64,000 bases of DNA from Nostoc linckia NIES-25 (GCF_002368035.1 NZ_AP018222.1:372001-436000), one strand, 5' to 3'. Positions 19,499 through 28,566 are shown, counted from the stretch's first letter. Notes: generated by a model not told the origin, from the sequence alone. Numbers and translations: made by a program.

Positions 19499-20395
19499 TT
19501 ATTCAGGCTTTGGCTGTTGACCTTTGGAACAGCGGTCAAACCACTCCTGATATTTTCTTTGATGTGATTCATCTGCAACAGAAATCGCCACTCGCACCTT
19601 ATTACATCCGTGATTTTTCTCTAGTGCGATCGCATTCAATAATAAACTAGCAATTTTAGGCGAACTAAATTCGCCAGTGACTGTTAAACCACCGTCAAAG
19701 TGTGTAAGTTCGACTGTTTCTAGTTCATTCAACTCTAGTCCAGAAATTTCGCCTCCGCTTAAATCAATTTCTGCAAGTTGCTTGTGTTCTGGACTGACTT
19801 GTTCGACTATTAATTTCTCACGGCGTACAGGAACTTGTACCATCCGAGTTTCAATTTCTTTGCGAACAACTACTTCACCTATTCTATGCTTGTTGCTTTC
19901 AACAACTAGCCGTTCTTCTAGTAAACGAATAATCTTTTCTTCACTAATGTCTTCTAATTCTGCTGGCTCAACAGAGTTATTTGTAGTTTGATTATAAGCT
20001 AGTTCTTTAGTTGAGTTTGATAGTTCGGATCTGCGCTCGCCTGGTGTTTCTGCTTCTAAATATTCAGGCATATACTCTATTTCTGATTTATCTAAGTCTA
20101 TGAAAACAGATTTAGTCGGATTATCGATTTTTTTGACTCTCTGGCTCTGCACCCAGAATAAAGAAGCATGTTTATCGGTTAAATCCTGATTAGATACTAG
20201 GATTTCTTGATGCACTGGGTTAGATATAATAACTAAGTTTAACCGATTATTACTATCTACAATCAAATCCTGAACGTTTCCTACTAGCTCACCTTGACTA
20301 TCAAACACAACAAAATTTTTTACCTTGTGTTTTAAATTTGCTAGTAAGGTGTTAGTGTGATTATTCGAGCTTACCTGTCCAATGTTTCTTACCAT
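19499..20395 (-). CDS. PRC-barrel/YsnF-AvaK domain protein (paralogue 1)
   Basis: 298 residues. An N-terminal PRC barrel (about 20-105: VFDSQGELVGNVQDLIVDSNNRL) is followed by a linker, then a DUF2382 (YsnF/AvaK) domain around 155-245 (RLLEERLVVESNKHRIGEVVVRKEIETRMVQVPVRREKLIVEQV). The last 55 residues form an extra module with ELETVELTHFDGG and VRVAISVADESH that the two paralogues lack. DUF2382 includes the akinete marker AvaK of Anabaena; the molecular role of the family is unknown, and it is often linked to stress. First of three neighbouring paralogues on the minus strand. Confidence 0.85.
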   Translation of the reverse strand: MVRNIGQVSSNNHTNTLLANLKHKVKNFVVFDSQGELVGNVQDLIVDSNNRLNLVIISNPVHQEILVSNQDLTDKHASLFWVQSQRVKKIDNPTKSVFIDLDKSEIEYMPEYLEAETPGERRSELSNSTKELAYNQTTNNSVEPAELEDISEEKIIRLLEERLVVESNKHRIGEVVVRKEIETRMVQVPVRREKLIVEQVSPEHKQLAEIDLSGGEISGLELNELETVELTHFDGGLTVTGEFSSPKIASLLLNAIALEKNHGCNKVRVAISVADESHQRKYQEWFDRCSKGQQPKPE

Positions 20396-20492
20396 CGGTT
20401 AGCTATTAGTAAAAGGGACTGAGTACTGGGGAGTGGGTATTGGGGACTGGGTATTAGGAAAACAGTCCCTATTTCCCAGTCCCTATTTCCCC

Positions 20493-21377
20493 TTAGCGTT
20501 CTTCAATGGGAAGGTTAGGAGCATTTACGTCTAGTTCTTCACGGCGCACAGTTTCTTGAGCTTCAACTGTTTCTTGATCTACAACTTTTCTAACTCTAAC
20601 TTCTTCCCGCAAAACTGCTTCTTTGCGAATTTCAGGAGTTTCTTCATGGAGTTCGACGCGAGCAACTTCGCCTTCACGGAAGTTTGCTTCACTTGCAGGA
20701 ACGGCTCTACCAGCATCCGCAGGAGTTACACGTTCAATCACAACTCGCTCTTTTTCTACTGGTACAGCGACTCGTGCAGTTTCGGTTTCAACGTGTTTGC
20801 CAATTGCTACTTCTCCAGTTTTGCGGCGTTGTTTGCCGGCGATTAGTCGTTCTTCATACAATCTCAAAGTTTGATGATCTTGTTCGTTTAAATTGTATAA
20901 AGAAGGCTCATTTTCGTATGTGTAACTATCACGGTTGTAACTAGGAGTAGAATAGGTCGAATCTAATGGCGCTGATGCTTCTACAGGTCTTGATGCTTCA
21001 GCAGGAGTTGTGTAGTTTCCAGGACTGCGATATACTCCACGCACCCGTTCTTCGTAGTCGTAGTCAAGCGCTAGGCGTTCATTAAACTCAGGTAAATCTT
21101 CTGCTTGCTCTCTAGTTAAACCAATGGTGTAGATGCGATCGCTATTGTAGTCAATACGAGTGCGACCAATTGGTAGTAATACTTTTTTACCAAAAATCCA
21201 GAAACCTAAGTCAACAACTAGATAACGGATATGACCATCTTCATCAACTAAAACATCGTTGACACTACCAATTTTTTCATCAGTTCCTTGTGTATAAACA
21301 CCAAGTCCCTTAATATCATGACCGTCAAAACTATCGCGATAGTTAGGCTCAAAATCTTCTAACTTGTAAAGAACCAT
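20493..21377 (-). CDS. PRC-barrel/YsnF-AvaK domain protein (paralogue 2)
   Basis: 294 residues from the ATG at 21377, which follows an AGGGGA ribosome site; a TTG five codons earlier is less likely. The PRC barrel is at about 10-95 (DSFDGHDIKGLGVYTQGTDEKIGSVNDVLVDEDGHIRYLVVDL). The DUF2382 domain is at about 175-290, with RLYEERLIAGKQRRKTGEVAIGKHVETETARVAVPVEKERVVIERV and repeated VRREE/VEAQET stretches. Very charged and probably soluble. Close to paralogue 3 in sequence (LYELNEQDHQT, EETPEIRKEA), so a recent duplication is likely. Confidence 0.88.
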   Translation of the reverse strand: MVLYKLEDFEPNYRDSFDGHDIKGLGVYTQGTDEKIGSVNDVLVDEDGHIRYLVVDLGFWIFGKKVLLPIGRTRIDYNSDRIYTIGLTREQAEDLPEFNERLALDYDYEERVRGVYRSPGNYTTPAEASRPVEASAPLDSTYSTPSYNRDSYTYENEPSLYNLNEQDHQTLRLYEERLIAGKQRRKTGEVAIGKHVETETARVAVPVEKERVVIERVTPADAGRAVPASEANFREGEVARVELHEETPEIRKEAVLREEVRVRKVVDQETVEAQETVRREELDVNAPNLPIEER

Positions 21378-21668
21378 TTTATTTCCCCTCAAAACTTTAT
21401 TTACATTTCCTTGCTACTAAGGTAGACATTTATTCACTCGTTTACCTCCTTCTGCCGAAAGAAATTATTTCAAAAACAATTATCCAAAGTTGTATATTTT
21501 TCTAAATTTTTAATTAAAATTGTAAAAATATAAATTAAAATACAGGCAAAGATAAAAATCAACTTTGCCTGTTAGAAATTGCAAAAATACAGCAGATTTA
21601 AGAGTAAAACAAGTTTTATCTCTAAGAGGATATTTAAAAAATCATGATTGATGTGTCAAATATTTTTA

Positions 21669-21765
21669 CCCCACCCTAATCCTCCCCTTAGAAAGGGGAG
21701 CGAACTAGATTTCCGATCTCCCCCCTTGACAAGGGGGGATTAAGGGGGGTGATTAAAATCACAGC
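21669..21765. repeat. CCCCTTA/AAGGGG double-hairpin repeat
   Basis: CTCCCCTTAGAAAGGGGAG and CCCCCCTTGACAAGGGGGG each form a hairpin, in the 600-bp spacer between paralogues 2 and 3 (21378-21976). The rest of that spacer is AT-rich with no gene; a GTGGGCATCTTGCCCGCCC hairpin lies near 21917. Confidence 0.7.
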
Positions 21766-21976
21766 TAACCACTTTTCAAATATCCTCTAACTATCAGAGC
21801 TATTTTGTCTAATTCACCAACATAAATAGTTAACAGTTAGCAGATGTGTTTTTAAGCGATCCCGCACTTTGCAGGTGAGTAAAATACCATTTTAGAATGA
21901 TAAATTTTGTGAGGGTGGGCATCTTGCCCGCCCTTGTCTATCTCATTGCGATCGAATGCTATCTAACTCTTGAGTA

Positions 21977-22813
21977 TTAAACATTTTCGTGTTTAATGTT
22001 ATCAGTTTCTTGCACATGTAGATCGCCAGCGGTATCAACATTTAACTCTTCTCGACGAATCGTCTCTTGTGCTTCTACAGTGTCGCGTTCTATTACTTTC
22101 TTAACTCGGACTTCTTCCCGCACAAAGGCTTCTTTCCGTATTTCAGGTGTTTCTTCGTAGACTTCTATGCGTGCTATTTCTCCTTCTTGAAACTTCAGCT
22201 CGTTGGTATCAACTGTTCCTGCTTCAGTGGGTACAACTCGCTCAATTAAAACCCGTTCTTTTTGAATAGGTACTGTGACACGTGCAGTTTCAGTTTCAAT
22301 ATGCTTACCAACAGCTACTTCACCAGTTTTTACGCGATGCTTATTAGCAATTAATCGTTCTTCATAGAGCCTAAAAGTTTGATGATCTTGCTCATTCAAC
22401 TCGTATAAAGCTGGTTCTTTTTGGTAATTGTATGTTCGATCGTAAGTCACGTTACTGGTTGAAGGACGAAATACACTACGTACTTTTTCTTCGTAATCGT
22501 TATCAATATTTCCAATTTCTCGATGATCGGGCAATCTTTCTATTTGCTCTCTGCTCAATCCATCAACATGAACTGTTCTTGCTGAATAATTTATCCGAGA
22601 AAGACCTACTGGAAGTAAGATTTTTTTATTAACAGAATCTAAGGTGGTGTCAATAATTAAATACCTAAAACGACCATCATCGTCAACTAAAACATCATCA
22701 ACTAAGCCAACTCTCTGTCCACCCTCAGTATAAACATCCAGTGCTCTTACATCATCTCCGCCAAAAGTTTCTCGATAATTTGGGTCGAAATGTTCAAGTT
22801 TATGAAGAGGCAT
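21977..22813 (-). CDS. PRC-barrel/YsnF-AvaK domain protein (paralogue 3)
   Basis: 278 residues. The PRC barrel is at about 8-95 (NYRETFGGDDVRALDVYTEGGQRVGLVDDVLVDDDGRFRYLIIDT). The DUF2382 domain is at about 155-265 with HRVKTGEVAVGKHIETETARVTVPIQKERVLIERV and KAFVREEVRVKKVIERDTVEAQETIRREEL. It matches paralogue 2 almost throughout. The three genes share orientation and order but are separated by about 0.1 and 0.6 kb, so they may not be one operon. Confidence 0.88.
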   Translation of the reverse strand: MPLHKLEHFDPNYRETFGGDDVRALDVYTEGGQRVGLVDDVLVDDDGRFRYLIIDTTLDSVNKKILLPVGLSRINYSARTVHVDGLSREQIERLPDHREIGNIDNDYEEKVRSVFRPSTSNVTYDRTYNYQKEPALYELNEQDHQTFRLYEERLIANKHRVKTGEVAVGKHIETETARVTVPIQKERVLIERVVPTEAGTVDTNELKFQEGEIARIEVYEETPEIRKEAFVREEVRVKKVIERDTVEAQETIRREELNVDTAGDLHVQETDNIKHENV

Positions 22814-23100
22814 ATGCTGTTCCCAAGTTTTTTCTAATCTTTATCAGCTAGTCTAAAAAATATTAGACTCAATCTCATCCTGCTGGCGACTGAATTAAAT
22901 TAAGAGGTTTAAGAGGTTTTAGGTCTATAGCTCATACTTTATGATGGTAAAATTCAAGTTGAAGACTATTGATAATCAATAGAAATATAACTAAAGTTAT
23001 AATCAAAGCGTTAGATGCCGATCTTATTAAAGAAGTGGGCTATCTTTTTTATAGAGAATTATTGACGATTACTATAAGTAAGTGCACACAATTATTTAGA

Positions 23101-23274
23101 AGACGCATTTCGACCCTTCTCTACGAGAGGCTTCGCCAACGGCAAGCTCAGGGCATCGCTGCGCTCAATGCTCGACCTTTGAGAAGACGAGGGTTGAGTT
23201 TCGACTACGCTCAACTTCGGCGAAGTCGAAACCCGGTAATCTCAAGTTAAGTTTTATTTAGTCCTTCTACTTAT
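23101..23274. repeat. Noncoding interspersed element, copy 1 of 2
   Basis: The 174-bp stretch beginning AGACGCATTTCGACCCTTCT and ending TAGTCCTTCTACTTAT has a second copy at 50640-50856. Outer ends match closely; the middle differs by indels. No gene was recognised in this spacer (22814-23362); the small frame that reads across the element is not supported. Confidence 0.8.
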
Positions 23275-23362
23275 AAATAATAATTTCTTACATGATTTCA
23301 TTGTAATAATATTTACATTCAAAATAACTCACTTAAGTCCAAGCTAGGATTATTGTTAGTTT

Positions 23363-25015
23363 TTACCTTTTAAAACTACTGAGAGTTTTTATTAAATATT
23401 GTGCCAATGTAAACGCATCTACACCTAACTCGGTGCGTTCTTGGGCTGCTAAAATACCCGCTTGGGAGTGCCACCAAGCGGCAGTCGCAACAATATCTTC
23501 TACTGGGATCTGTTTAGTCAACCCTTGGGCTAACAATCCACCGAGTAGCCCAGTTAATACGTCGCCGCTACCGCCACGCGCTAAGGCGGGTGTACTTTCT
23601 GGGACAATCCAAACTTCACTTTGGGGGTTGGCGATCGCAGTTCTCGCACCTTTTAACAATACTACCGCCCCACTTTGTGCTGCTGCTTCTTGTACTGCTT
23701 TCACCCTGTGATGCTTGGCCTCAGCGATATGGGGAAACAATCGCTGGAATTCACCTGTATGGGGTGTGAGAATGGTTGGCGCTTGACGTTTTTGTAGAGT
23801 GGGGATGGTTGCAATTTGGGCAAGTATATTTAAACCATCGGCATCTAGAAGCAGAGGAACATCGCTTTCTATGACTTCTTGGACAATGGGACTAGCATCT
23901 GTTGTTAAACCGGGGCCGCAAGCGATCGCACTAAAAGAACTCAGATTAGTTTTTGCAGGTAGTTGCAATTGACCAATGGCTCCGGTTTCCGTCTCTGGAC
24001 AACCGACAATCAGTGCTTCTGGCAAATGCGACACCAAAAGAGATTTTAAAGACTCCGGTACAGCCACCGAAAGCATTCCCACACCACTACCCCGCGCACC
24101 CAAAGCAGTTAAAATTGCTCCACCTGCATAGCGCCGCGAACCACAAATCAGCAGTAAATGTCCTTCCTTATATTTGTGGGTAATTGCTGGACGCGGTAAA
24201 GGTAAAGTCGAAAGTGCCGTTGCTGGTGTAATGCGTTTAATTTTGGGTGCGACTCCCACAACAGCTTGAACATCAGCCAAAGGAATATCAAAATCAATCA
24301 ACTCAGCTTTACCGACAAATTCCAGCGCCTGGTCTTGCAAAAAAGCCAACTTCCATAAACCCAAGCAAAACGTTTGAGTGGCGCGAATGGCGGTTCCTAA
24401 TACTTCGCCCGTGTCAGTGTGCAACCCTGAAGGTAAATCAATACTCAAAATTGGTACAGACAATTCATTTAAGCGATCGATTGCAGAGGCGATGGGATCG
24501 GTGAGATTTTTTTCTAAACCAAATCCAAACAATCCATCAATCAACAAATCAGAACTCGGCAATTGCTCAATTTCTTGATAAATTGGGATACCTAAACTCC
24601 GAGCATACTGCAAGTGCTGTGAAGTTAATTCCTTGAGCTTAGAAAAAGGCGAATAAATCCAAATTTCATAACCGCGAAAATATAATTCGCGGGCTACTAC
24701 CAAAGCATCTCCCCCATTGTGACCAGGGCCGACGAGAATGCCAATACGAAGATTTGAGGAGAAGGGAGAAGAAGACGTGGAGAGTGCGAGATGCGGTGAC
24801 GCAGAGATTAAAAAGGTCTCCGTGTCCCCGCGTCCCAATGTCCCCGCATCCTTTTGATTTGGATAAATATTTTGAATGCGACGAGCAATTAAGCCTGCTA
24901 CCTTTTCCATCAAAGCTACTACAGGCATTCCTGCTGCAAATATCCGCGCTTCAATATCGCGCATTTGCTCAGCAGTTACTACTATTTGTGAGATTTGTTC
25001 TTGCCTATGTGACAT
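23363..25015 (-). CDS. nnr: Bifunctional NAD(P)H-hydrate repair enzyme
   Basis: 550 residues. The N-terminal YjeF_N epimerase (about 1-230) has VGPGHNGGDALVVARELYFRG. The C-terminal ADP-dependent NAD(P)HX dehydratase of the ribokinase-like fold (about 260-545) has CGSRRYAGGAILTALGA, an ATP/ADP site in ALARGGSGDVLTGLLGGLLAQG, and LLDADGLN. The two activities repair hydrated NADH and NADPH, a house-keeping function. An extra segment of about 37 residues (near 52-92, rich in Ser, Thr, Leu) interrupts the epimerase between an early helix and the LRIGILVGPG strand. It derives from an intergenic-type repeat, and the frame is kept. Confidence 0.9.
   Translation of the reverse strand: MSHRQEQISQIVVTAEQMRDIEARIFAAGMPVVALMEKVAGLIARRIQNIYPNQKDAGTLGRGDTETFLISASPHLALSTSSSPFSSNLRIGILVGPGHNGGDALVVARELYFRGYEIWIYSPFSKLKELTSQHLQYARSLGIPIYQEIEQLPSSDLLIDGLFGFGLEKNLTDPIASAIDRLNELSVPILSIDLPSGLHTDTGEVLGTAIRATQTFCLGLWKLAFLQDQALEFVGKAELIDFDIPLADVQAVVGVAPKIKRITPATALSTLPLPRPAITHKYKEGHLLLICGSRRYAGGAILTALGARGSGVGMLSVAVPESLKSLLVSHLPEALIVGCPETETGAIGQLQLPAKTNLSSFSAIACGPGLTTDASPIVQEVIESDVPLLLDADGLNILAQIATIPTLQKRQAPTILTPHTGEFQRLFPHIAEAKHHRVKAVQEAAAQSGAVVLLKGARTAIANPQSEVWIVPESTPALARGGSGDVLTGLLGGLLAQGLTKQIPVEDIVATAAWWHSQAGILAAQERTELGVDAFTLAQYLIKTLSSFKR
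24754..24860. repeat. Repeat inserted in frame in nnr
   Basis: The segment reads GACGCAGAGATT, CCGTGTCCCCGCGTCCC and CCCCGCATCC, the same G/C-rich unit type as the GACGCGGGGAC repeats at 60840 and 29490. It encodes the low-complexity segment between the first helix and the dinucleotide strand of the epimerase domain. Confidence 0.65.
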
Positions 25016-25032
25016 TAGTGCTGAGTGAAAAG

Positions 25033-25545
25033 TTAAGAGTTAGGAGTTAGGAGTTAGGAGTTATAGGAATCATATTTGATTTCTAAAAAATCTAAGTATT
25101 TGTAGGGTGTGTTAGGTGTAAGACGTAACACACCAAAGTCTTAATAATCGTGCGTTAGCGACAGCGTAACGCACCCTACGTATCTTTTCAAAAATCAAAT
25201 AGTAGTCCTATAGGAGTTTAGAGTTAGGAGTTTGGAGTTTGGAGTTTAGAGTTTGGAGTTTGGAGTTATGGCAATCCTATCTGATTTGTGAGAATTCGCG
25301 GTGTTTAGCTCCCGGATTTATTTGAGAAATCGGGGATCTTGTTTCTCACGAAAGATTTAGGATTGCTATAGGAGCTTGGAGTTATGAGTTTTATATTACT
25401 GCTAATTGCTAGCTTTAACCCTGGCAAGGTGGGTAGAATTTCTGCACTAAACTTTTCTTGACACTTAACTCCTAACTCCAAACTCTAAACTCCAAACTCT
25501 AAACTCTAAACTCCTAACTCCTAACTCCTAACTCTAAACTCTCAA
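25033..25545. repeat. Heptamer arrays GGAGTTA/TAACTCC facing each other
   Basis: GGAGTTAGGAGTTA-type arrays at 25033-25075 and 25206-25275 are followed by the complementary array (ACTCCTAACTCCAAACTCTAA type) at 25455-25545. The two groups could pair over about 0.5 kb. Between them lie a GTAGGGTG...CGCACCCTAC inverted repeat (25098-25180) and a decayed GAAATCGGGGATC copy. The whole spacer 25016-25550 is repeats. Confidence 0.75.
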
Positions 25546-25550
25546 CTTGT

Positions 25551-26426
25551 TCACTTGCCGTAATAAACCCTAGCATTCTTATATCCGATGCTTCGGAGAT
25601 ACTTGTTCCATTCTTCTGCTTGTACTCGGTCACCGAAAGGCCCTACTGCTACGTGTGGGCCTCGTGGTTGAGTTCTTTCGAGGACTCCACCAGATCGTCC
25701 TAAATTTTGGCTGAATTGGGCTAAAGTCTGTCTAATTTGAGCGGCGATCGCAGGTAATTCTTGGGAAGTGGTGGGAATGGCGACAAAATATCTAGAAACT
25801 TGTTTTGGGATATTTGCAGAACGGCGATCGCTACCTCTATTACCTCCATCAAAATAGCCGGTTTCTTGTCCGTTAGCAAAGCTGATAATTCGTGCGCCAT
25901 AAATGCCTCGCGACTGTAACTCATTCACCCGTTGTTGAGCATTAGATACTCTGGTAAAAACTCCTGATTGAATGACATTACGTCCTTGATATTCTCGAAC
26001 GTAAGCACTCGGTTCTAGCCTGCGTATTTGTTCTAGGGTCTGGAAATCGCTTGCATCCACAAAAACTAAGTAGCGTTCAAAGTTTTGGTTATATTGACTA
26101 AACTGTGCTGGTTGAGAAGGCTGAAAATTCGATTCAGGTTGATAAGTTTGTGCTGGTTGCGAGGGCTGAAAATCCTGCGCTGGTTGCGAGGGCTGAAAAT
26201 CCTGCGCTGGTTGATAAGTTTGTGCTGGTTCCGCCGGTGGTAACTGTGGGGATTGTTGACCAAAGGGAACTGGCGGTAAAGGTTCAAATTCTTGAGCCAG
26301 TAGCAGGTTATTGTTGGAGATTTGTGCTTGTGCTGGAGTAGAGTTAGGAATCAGCACTAAACATCCTCCCATTAACAAGGAGAAGATTTGCGATCGAATA
26401 AATTGACTTGGTATTGCACTAGACAT
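25551..26426 (-). CDS. Secreted protein with PAQ/QPSQ repeats and SPOR-like domain
   Basis: 291 residues. A signal peptide (core IFSLLMGGCLVLI, cleavage near AQAQ) precedes a Pro/Gln-rich tandem repeat region (about 60-115, units such as QPAQDFQPSQ). The second half shows two beta-alpha-beta-like stretches (RYLVFVDASDFQTLEQIRRLEP ... and RYFVAIPTTSQELPAIAAQIRQ ... GPFGDRVQAEEWNKYLRSIGYKNARVYYG), which resemble SPOR peptidoglycan-binding folds. The family name is an inference; the Pro-rich stalk suggests an envelope or periplasmic location. Confidence 0.55.
   Translation of the reverse strand: MSSAIPSQFIRSQIFSLLMGGCLVLIPNSTPAQAQISNNNLLLAQEFEPLPPVPFGQQSPQLPPAEPAQTYQPAQDFQPSQPAQDFQPSQPAQTYQPESNFQPSQPAQFSQYNQNFERYLVFVDASDFQTLEQIRRLEPSAYVREYQGRNVIQSGVFTRVSNAQQRVNELQSRGIYGARIISFANGQETGYFDGGNRGSDRRSANIPKQVSRYFVAIPTTSQELPAIAAQIRQTLAQFSQNLGRSGGVLERTQPRGPHVAVGPFGDRVQAEEWNKYLRSIGYKNARVYYGK
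26145..26221. repeat. In-gene tandem repeat, QPAQ stalk
   Basis: Near-identical units of about 36 bp (GGTTGCGAGGGCTGAAAATC type) repeat within the Pro/Gln-rich stalk of the preceding protein. Unit length is a multiple of three, so copy number can vary without frameshift. Confidence 0.6.
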
Positions 26427-26599
26427 AATTAGTTAGAAAGTAATCTAAATGGCAATTTCCTTCAGGAAATAATTAGTTTGCTGTTGTAGCAATTAGATAG
26501 CGTTAGTGTTAAATTACCTCATTTAGGTTCTAAACAATACATCTGTTACTAATCTTAGATAAGTAAGTGAGTGACAACTATAGCAATCCAATTTGATTT

Positions 26600-26815
26600 G
26601 GAGAATCACTCGTAGAGGTAAGGGACTGGGGAATGGGGACTGGGGACTGGGAAGAAGGAATAAAATTAGATGTACTGAGTTTTGTTCAAAAATCAAATAG
26701 GAATCCTATGTCTATTTGGTTGCTGTTAAGCTCGTCCACCCTCAAAAGAGATGGAATTTCACGTTGACAGTTGACAGTTAACCGTCAACAATCAACAGTC
26801 AACAGTTAACCAAAG
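26600..26815. repeat. G-rich and GTTGACAGTTAAC repeats in the mnmA leader
   Basis: GGGGACTGGGGA units near 26610-26655 and a GTTGACAGTTAACCGTCAAC palindromic cluster near 26765-26810 lie upstream of mnmA. Nothing else is seen in the 26427-26887 spacer. Confidence 0.6.
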
Positions 26816-26887
26816 CGCTTTACTGGCAAGGCTTTGAAGAGTCTGTGCTACAATTGGACAACCACGCAACTACCGTGTTGGGTTTGT

Positions 26888-27943
26888 ATGAAAAAAGTCG
26901 TCGTTGGTCTTTCGGGTGGTGTTGACAGTTCCACCGCCGCTGCTATCCTGCACCATCAGGGCTATGAAGTAATTGGTTTGACTCTTTGGCTAATGAAAGG
27001 CAAAGGTCAATGTTGCTCTGAAGGCACGATCGACGCGGCTGTTATCTGTGAACAACTAGGCATTCCCCACGAAGTTGTGGATATTCGGGATGTCTTCCAA
27101 ACAAATATTGTTGATTATTTGGTGACTGGTTACAGTGCTGGGATCACGCCTTTGCCTTGTTCTCAGTGCAATAAAACGGTGAAGTTTGGGCCAATGGTGC
27201 AGTATGCCCGCGAAAAATTGGGATGCGATCGCATTGCTACTGGTCATTATGCCCGAATTAACTATGACGAAGCTAGTGGACGTTACCAGTTAATAAGGGC
27301 TGTTGACCGTAACAAAGACCAGTCTTATTTTCTCTACGATTTGTCTCAAGATTTGCTAGAGGCGAGTATATTTCCTTTGGGCGAATTGGAAAAAACTGAT
27401 ACGCGTCGCATCGCTGCTGAATACGGTTTACAAACTGCTGATAAGCCCGAAAGTCAAGACTTGTGCTTAGTAGAAAGTAACGGTTCTATGCGGGCATTTC
27501 TGGATAAATATTTAGCACCAAAACCAGGCGATATTGTGGATACCACAGGCAAAGTTTTGGGACAGCATGATGGCGTTCATCATTACACAATTGGACAGCG
27601 CAAAGGTTTGGGAATTGCTGCTGCCGAACCGCTGTATGTGGTTGAATTAGATGCGGTGAATAATCGAGTTGTTGTTGGCGATCGCACTAAGGTAACTGAG
27701 CCAGAATGTACTGTAGACCGAGTAAATTGGGTTTCTATTGCCGAACCATCAACTCCAATTCATGCCGAAGTGCAAATTCGCTATCGTTCCACACCTACAC
27801 CAGTGACGGTAATTCCTCTAGAAAACTCCCGCGCGCGTTTGGTGTTTGATGAACCCCAATTCAGCATCACACCCGGACAAGCTGCGGTGTGGTATGACGG
27901 AGAAAAAGTCTTAGGTGGCGGAATTATCGAACAGTTTAGCTAA
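26888..27943 (+). CDS. mnmA: tRNA-specific 2-thiouridylase
   Basis: 351 residues from the ATG at 26888. An earlier TTG in frame would add an unlikely 18-residue tail. It has the PP-loop GLSGGVDSS at residues 7-14, the first catalytic Cys in the LPCSQCNK stretch, the ATGHYARI motif, and the second Cys in ESQDLCLVE; a C-terminal beta domain of usual length follows. It adds sulfur to U34 of Lys, Glu and Gln tRNAs, using ATP and persulphide sulfur. Likely essential or near-essential housekeeping. A GTAGAGACGTTGCA-family palindrome lies immediately after its stop. Confidence 0.95.
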   Translation: MKKVVVGLSGGVDSSTAAAILHHQGYEVIGLTLWLMKGKGQCCSEGTIDAAVICEQLGIPHEVVDIRDVFQTNIVDYLVTGYSAGITPLPCSQCNKTVKFGPMVQYAREKLGCDRIATGHYARINYDEASGRYQLIRAVDRNKDQSYFLYDLSQDLLEASIFPLGELEKTDTRRIAAEYGLQTADKPESQDLCLVESNGSMRAFLDKYLAPKPGDIVDTTGKVLGQHDGVHHYTIGQRKGLGIAAAEPLYVVELDAVNNRVVVGDRTKVTEPECTVDRVNWVSIAEPSTPIHAEVQIRYRSTPTPVTVIPLENSRARLVFDEPQFSITPGQAAVWYDGEKVLGGGIIEQFS

Positions 27944-27944
27944 T

Positions 27945-27972
27945 GTAGAGACGTTGCAATGCAACGTCTTTA
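27945..27972. repeat. Palindrome, GTAGAGACGTTGCA family (copy 2)
   Basis: The same hairpin as at 10278, with mutations at the outer right end (CTTTA instead of CTCTAC). It begins a few bases after the mnmA stop, and a run of Ts is lacking. Confidence 0.8.
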
Positions 27973-27999
27973 TTCTTACACCAAAGAATCATCTTTTTC

Positions 28000-28245
28000 T
28001 TACACCAAAGAATCATCCTCAGAGTTGCGATTCTGTAAAATATCCAGAATGCGGCAATTCTCTGTTTGTAATCCGCGAACTTCTGATTGCATTTGCAACA
28101 TATCAGCTCTCATTTCTTGCATATCAGCTATACCTCGAAATCCCATTGCGAGGCGATGCAACTCAATTGCGAGGCGATGCAACTCAATTGCGGGGCGATG
28201 CAACTCAATTGCGAGGCGACGCAACTCAATTGCGGGGCGATGCAT
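28000..28245 (-). CDS. Possible small coiled-coil protein with 7-residue repeats
   Basis: 81 codons, ATG at 28245 and TAA at 28000. Residues 1-33 are translations of a 21-bp tandem repeat (IELHRLA and RPAIELH units). From about 40 on, the sequence ADMQEMRADMLQMQSEVRGLQTENCRILDIL looks like a true amphipathic coiled coil with a polar C-terminal end (EDDSLV), resembling the tail of a small family common in Nostoc. It may be a decayed gene whose 5' part was replaced by the repeats. No ribosome site was seen. Confidence 0.4.
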   Translation of the reverse strand: MHRPAIELRRLAIELHRPAIELHRLAIELHRLAMGFRGIADMQEMRADMLQMQSEVRGLQTENCRILDILQNRNSEDDSLV

Positions 28246-28249
28246 AAAC
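28145..28249. repeat. 21-bp tandem repeat, five units
   Basis: ATTGCGAGGCGATGCAACTCA is repeated about five times with single-base changes. The unit is a multiple of three and stays open in more than one frame on both strands. A second, shorter 24-bp direct repeat (TTCTTACACCAAAGAATCATC, 27973-28017) lies beside it. The further spacer to 28566 includes a GAGACGCGATAAATCGCCGTCTC hairpin near 28295. Confidence 0.8.
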
Positions 28250-28566
28250 CAATACGCTTGGGTTAAAGGCTAATTGTATAAAATTGTGGGTTTATGAGAC
28301 GCGATAAATCGCCGTCTCTACAAGGGTTTTGGTTTTATCTCAACTGTATTGACGCATAAACATAATTGCTTAAGAGGCTTGCCTTCTGCCTCCTGCCCTC
28401 TGGGTTTCTTTGCTGAACTAGGAACGCCCAAATGAGAACTTGGAATGTTGCATGAGAGTCTATAACTTTTGTGTACGCTTATCTGCTTGGACAAAGGGCA
28501 AAGCAGATACATTTTGTACACATAGGGATACTAGCTCCCCAAAGTTTGATAGAAGTAGTGTTATTT

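Noticed and set aside
22969..23250. 93-codon plus-strand frame
   Set aside because: More than half of it is translation of the interspersed element at 23101, and no start signal is visible.
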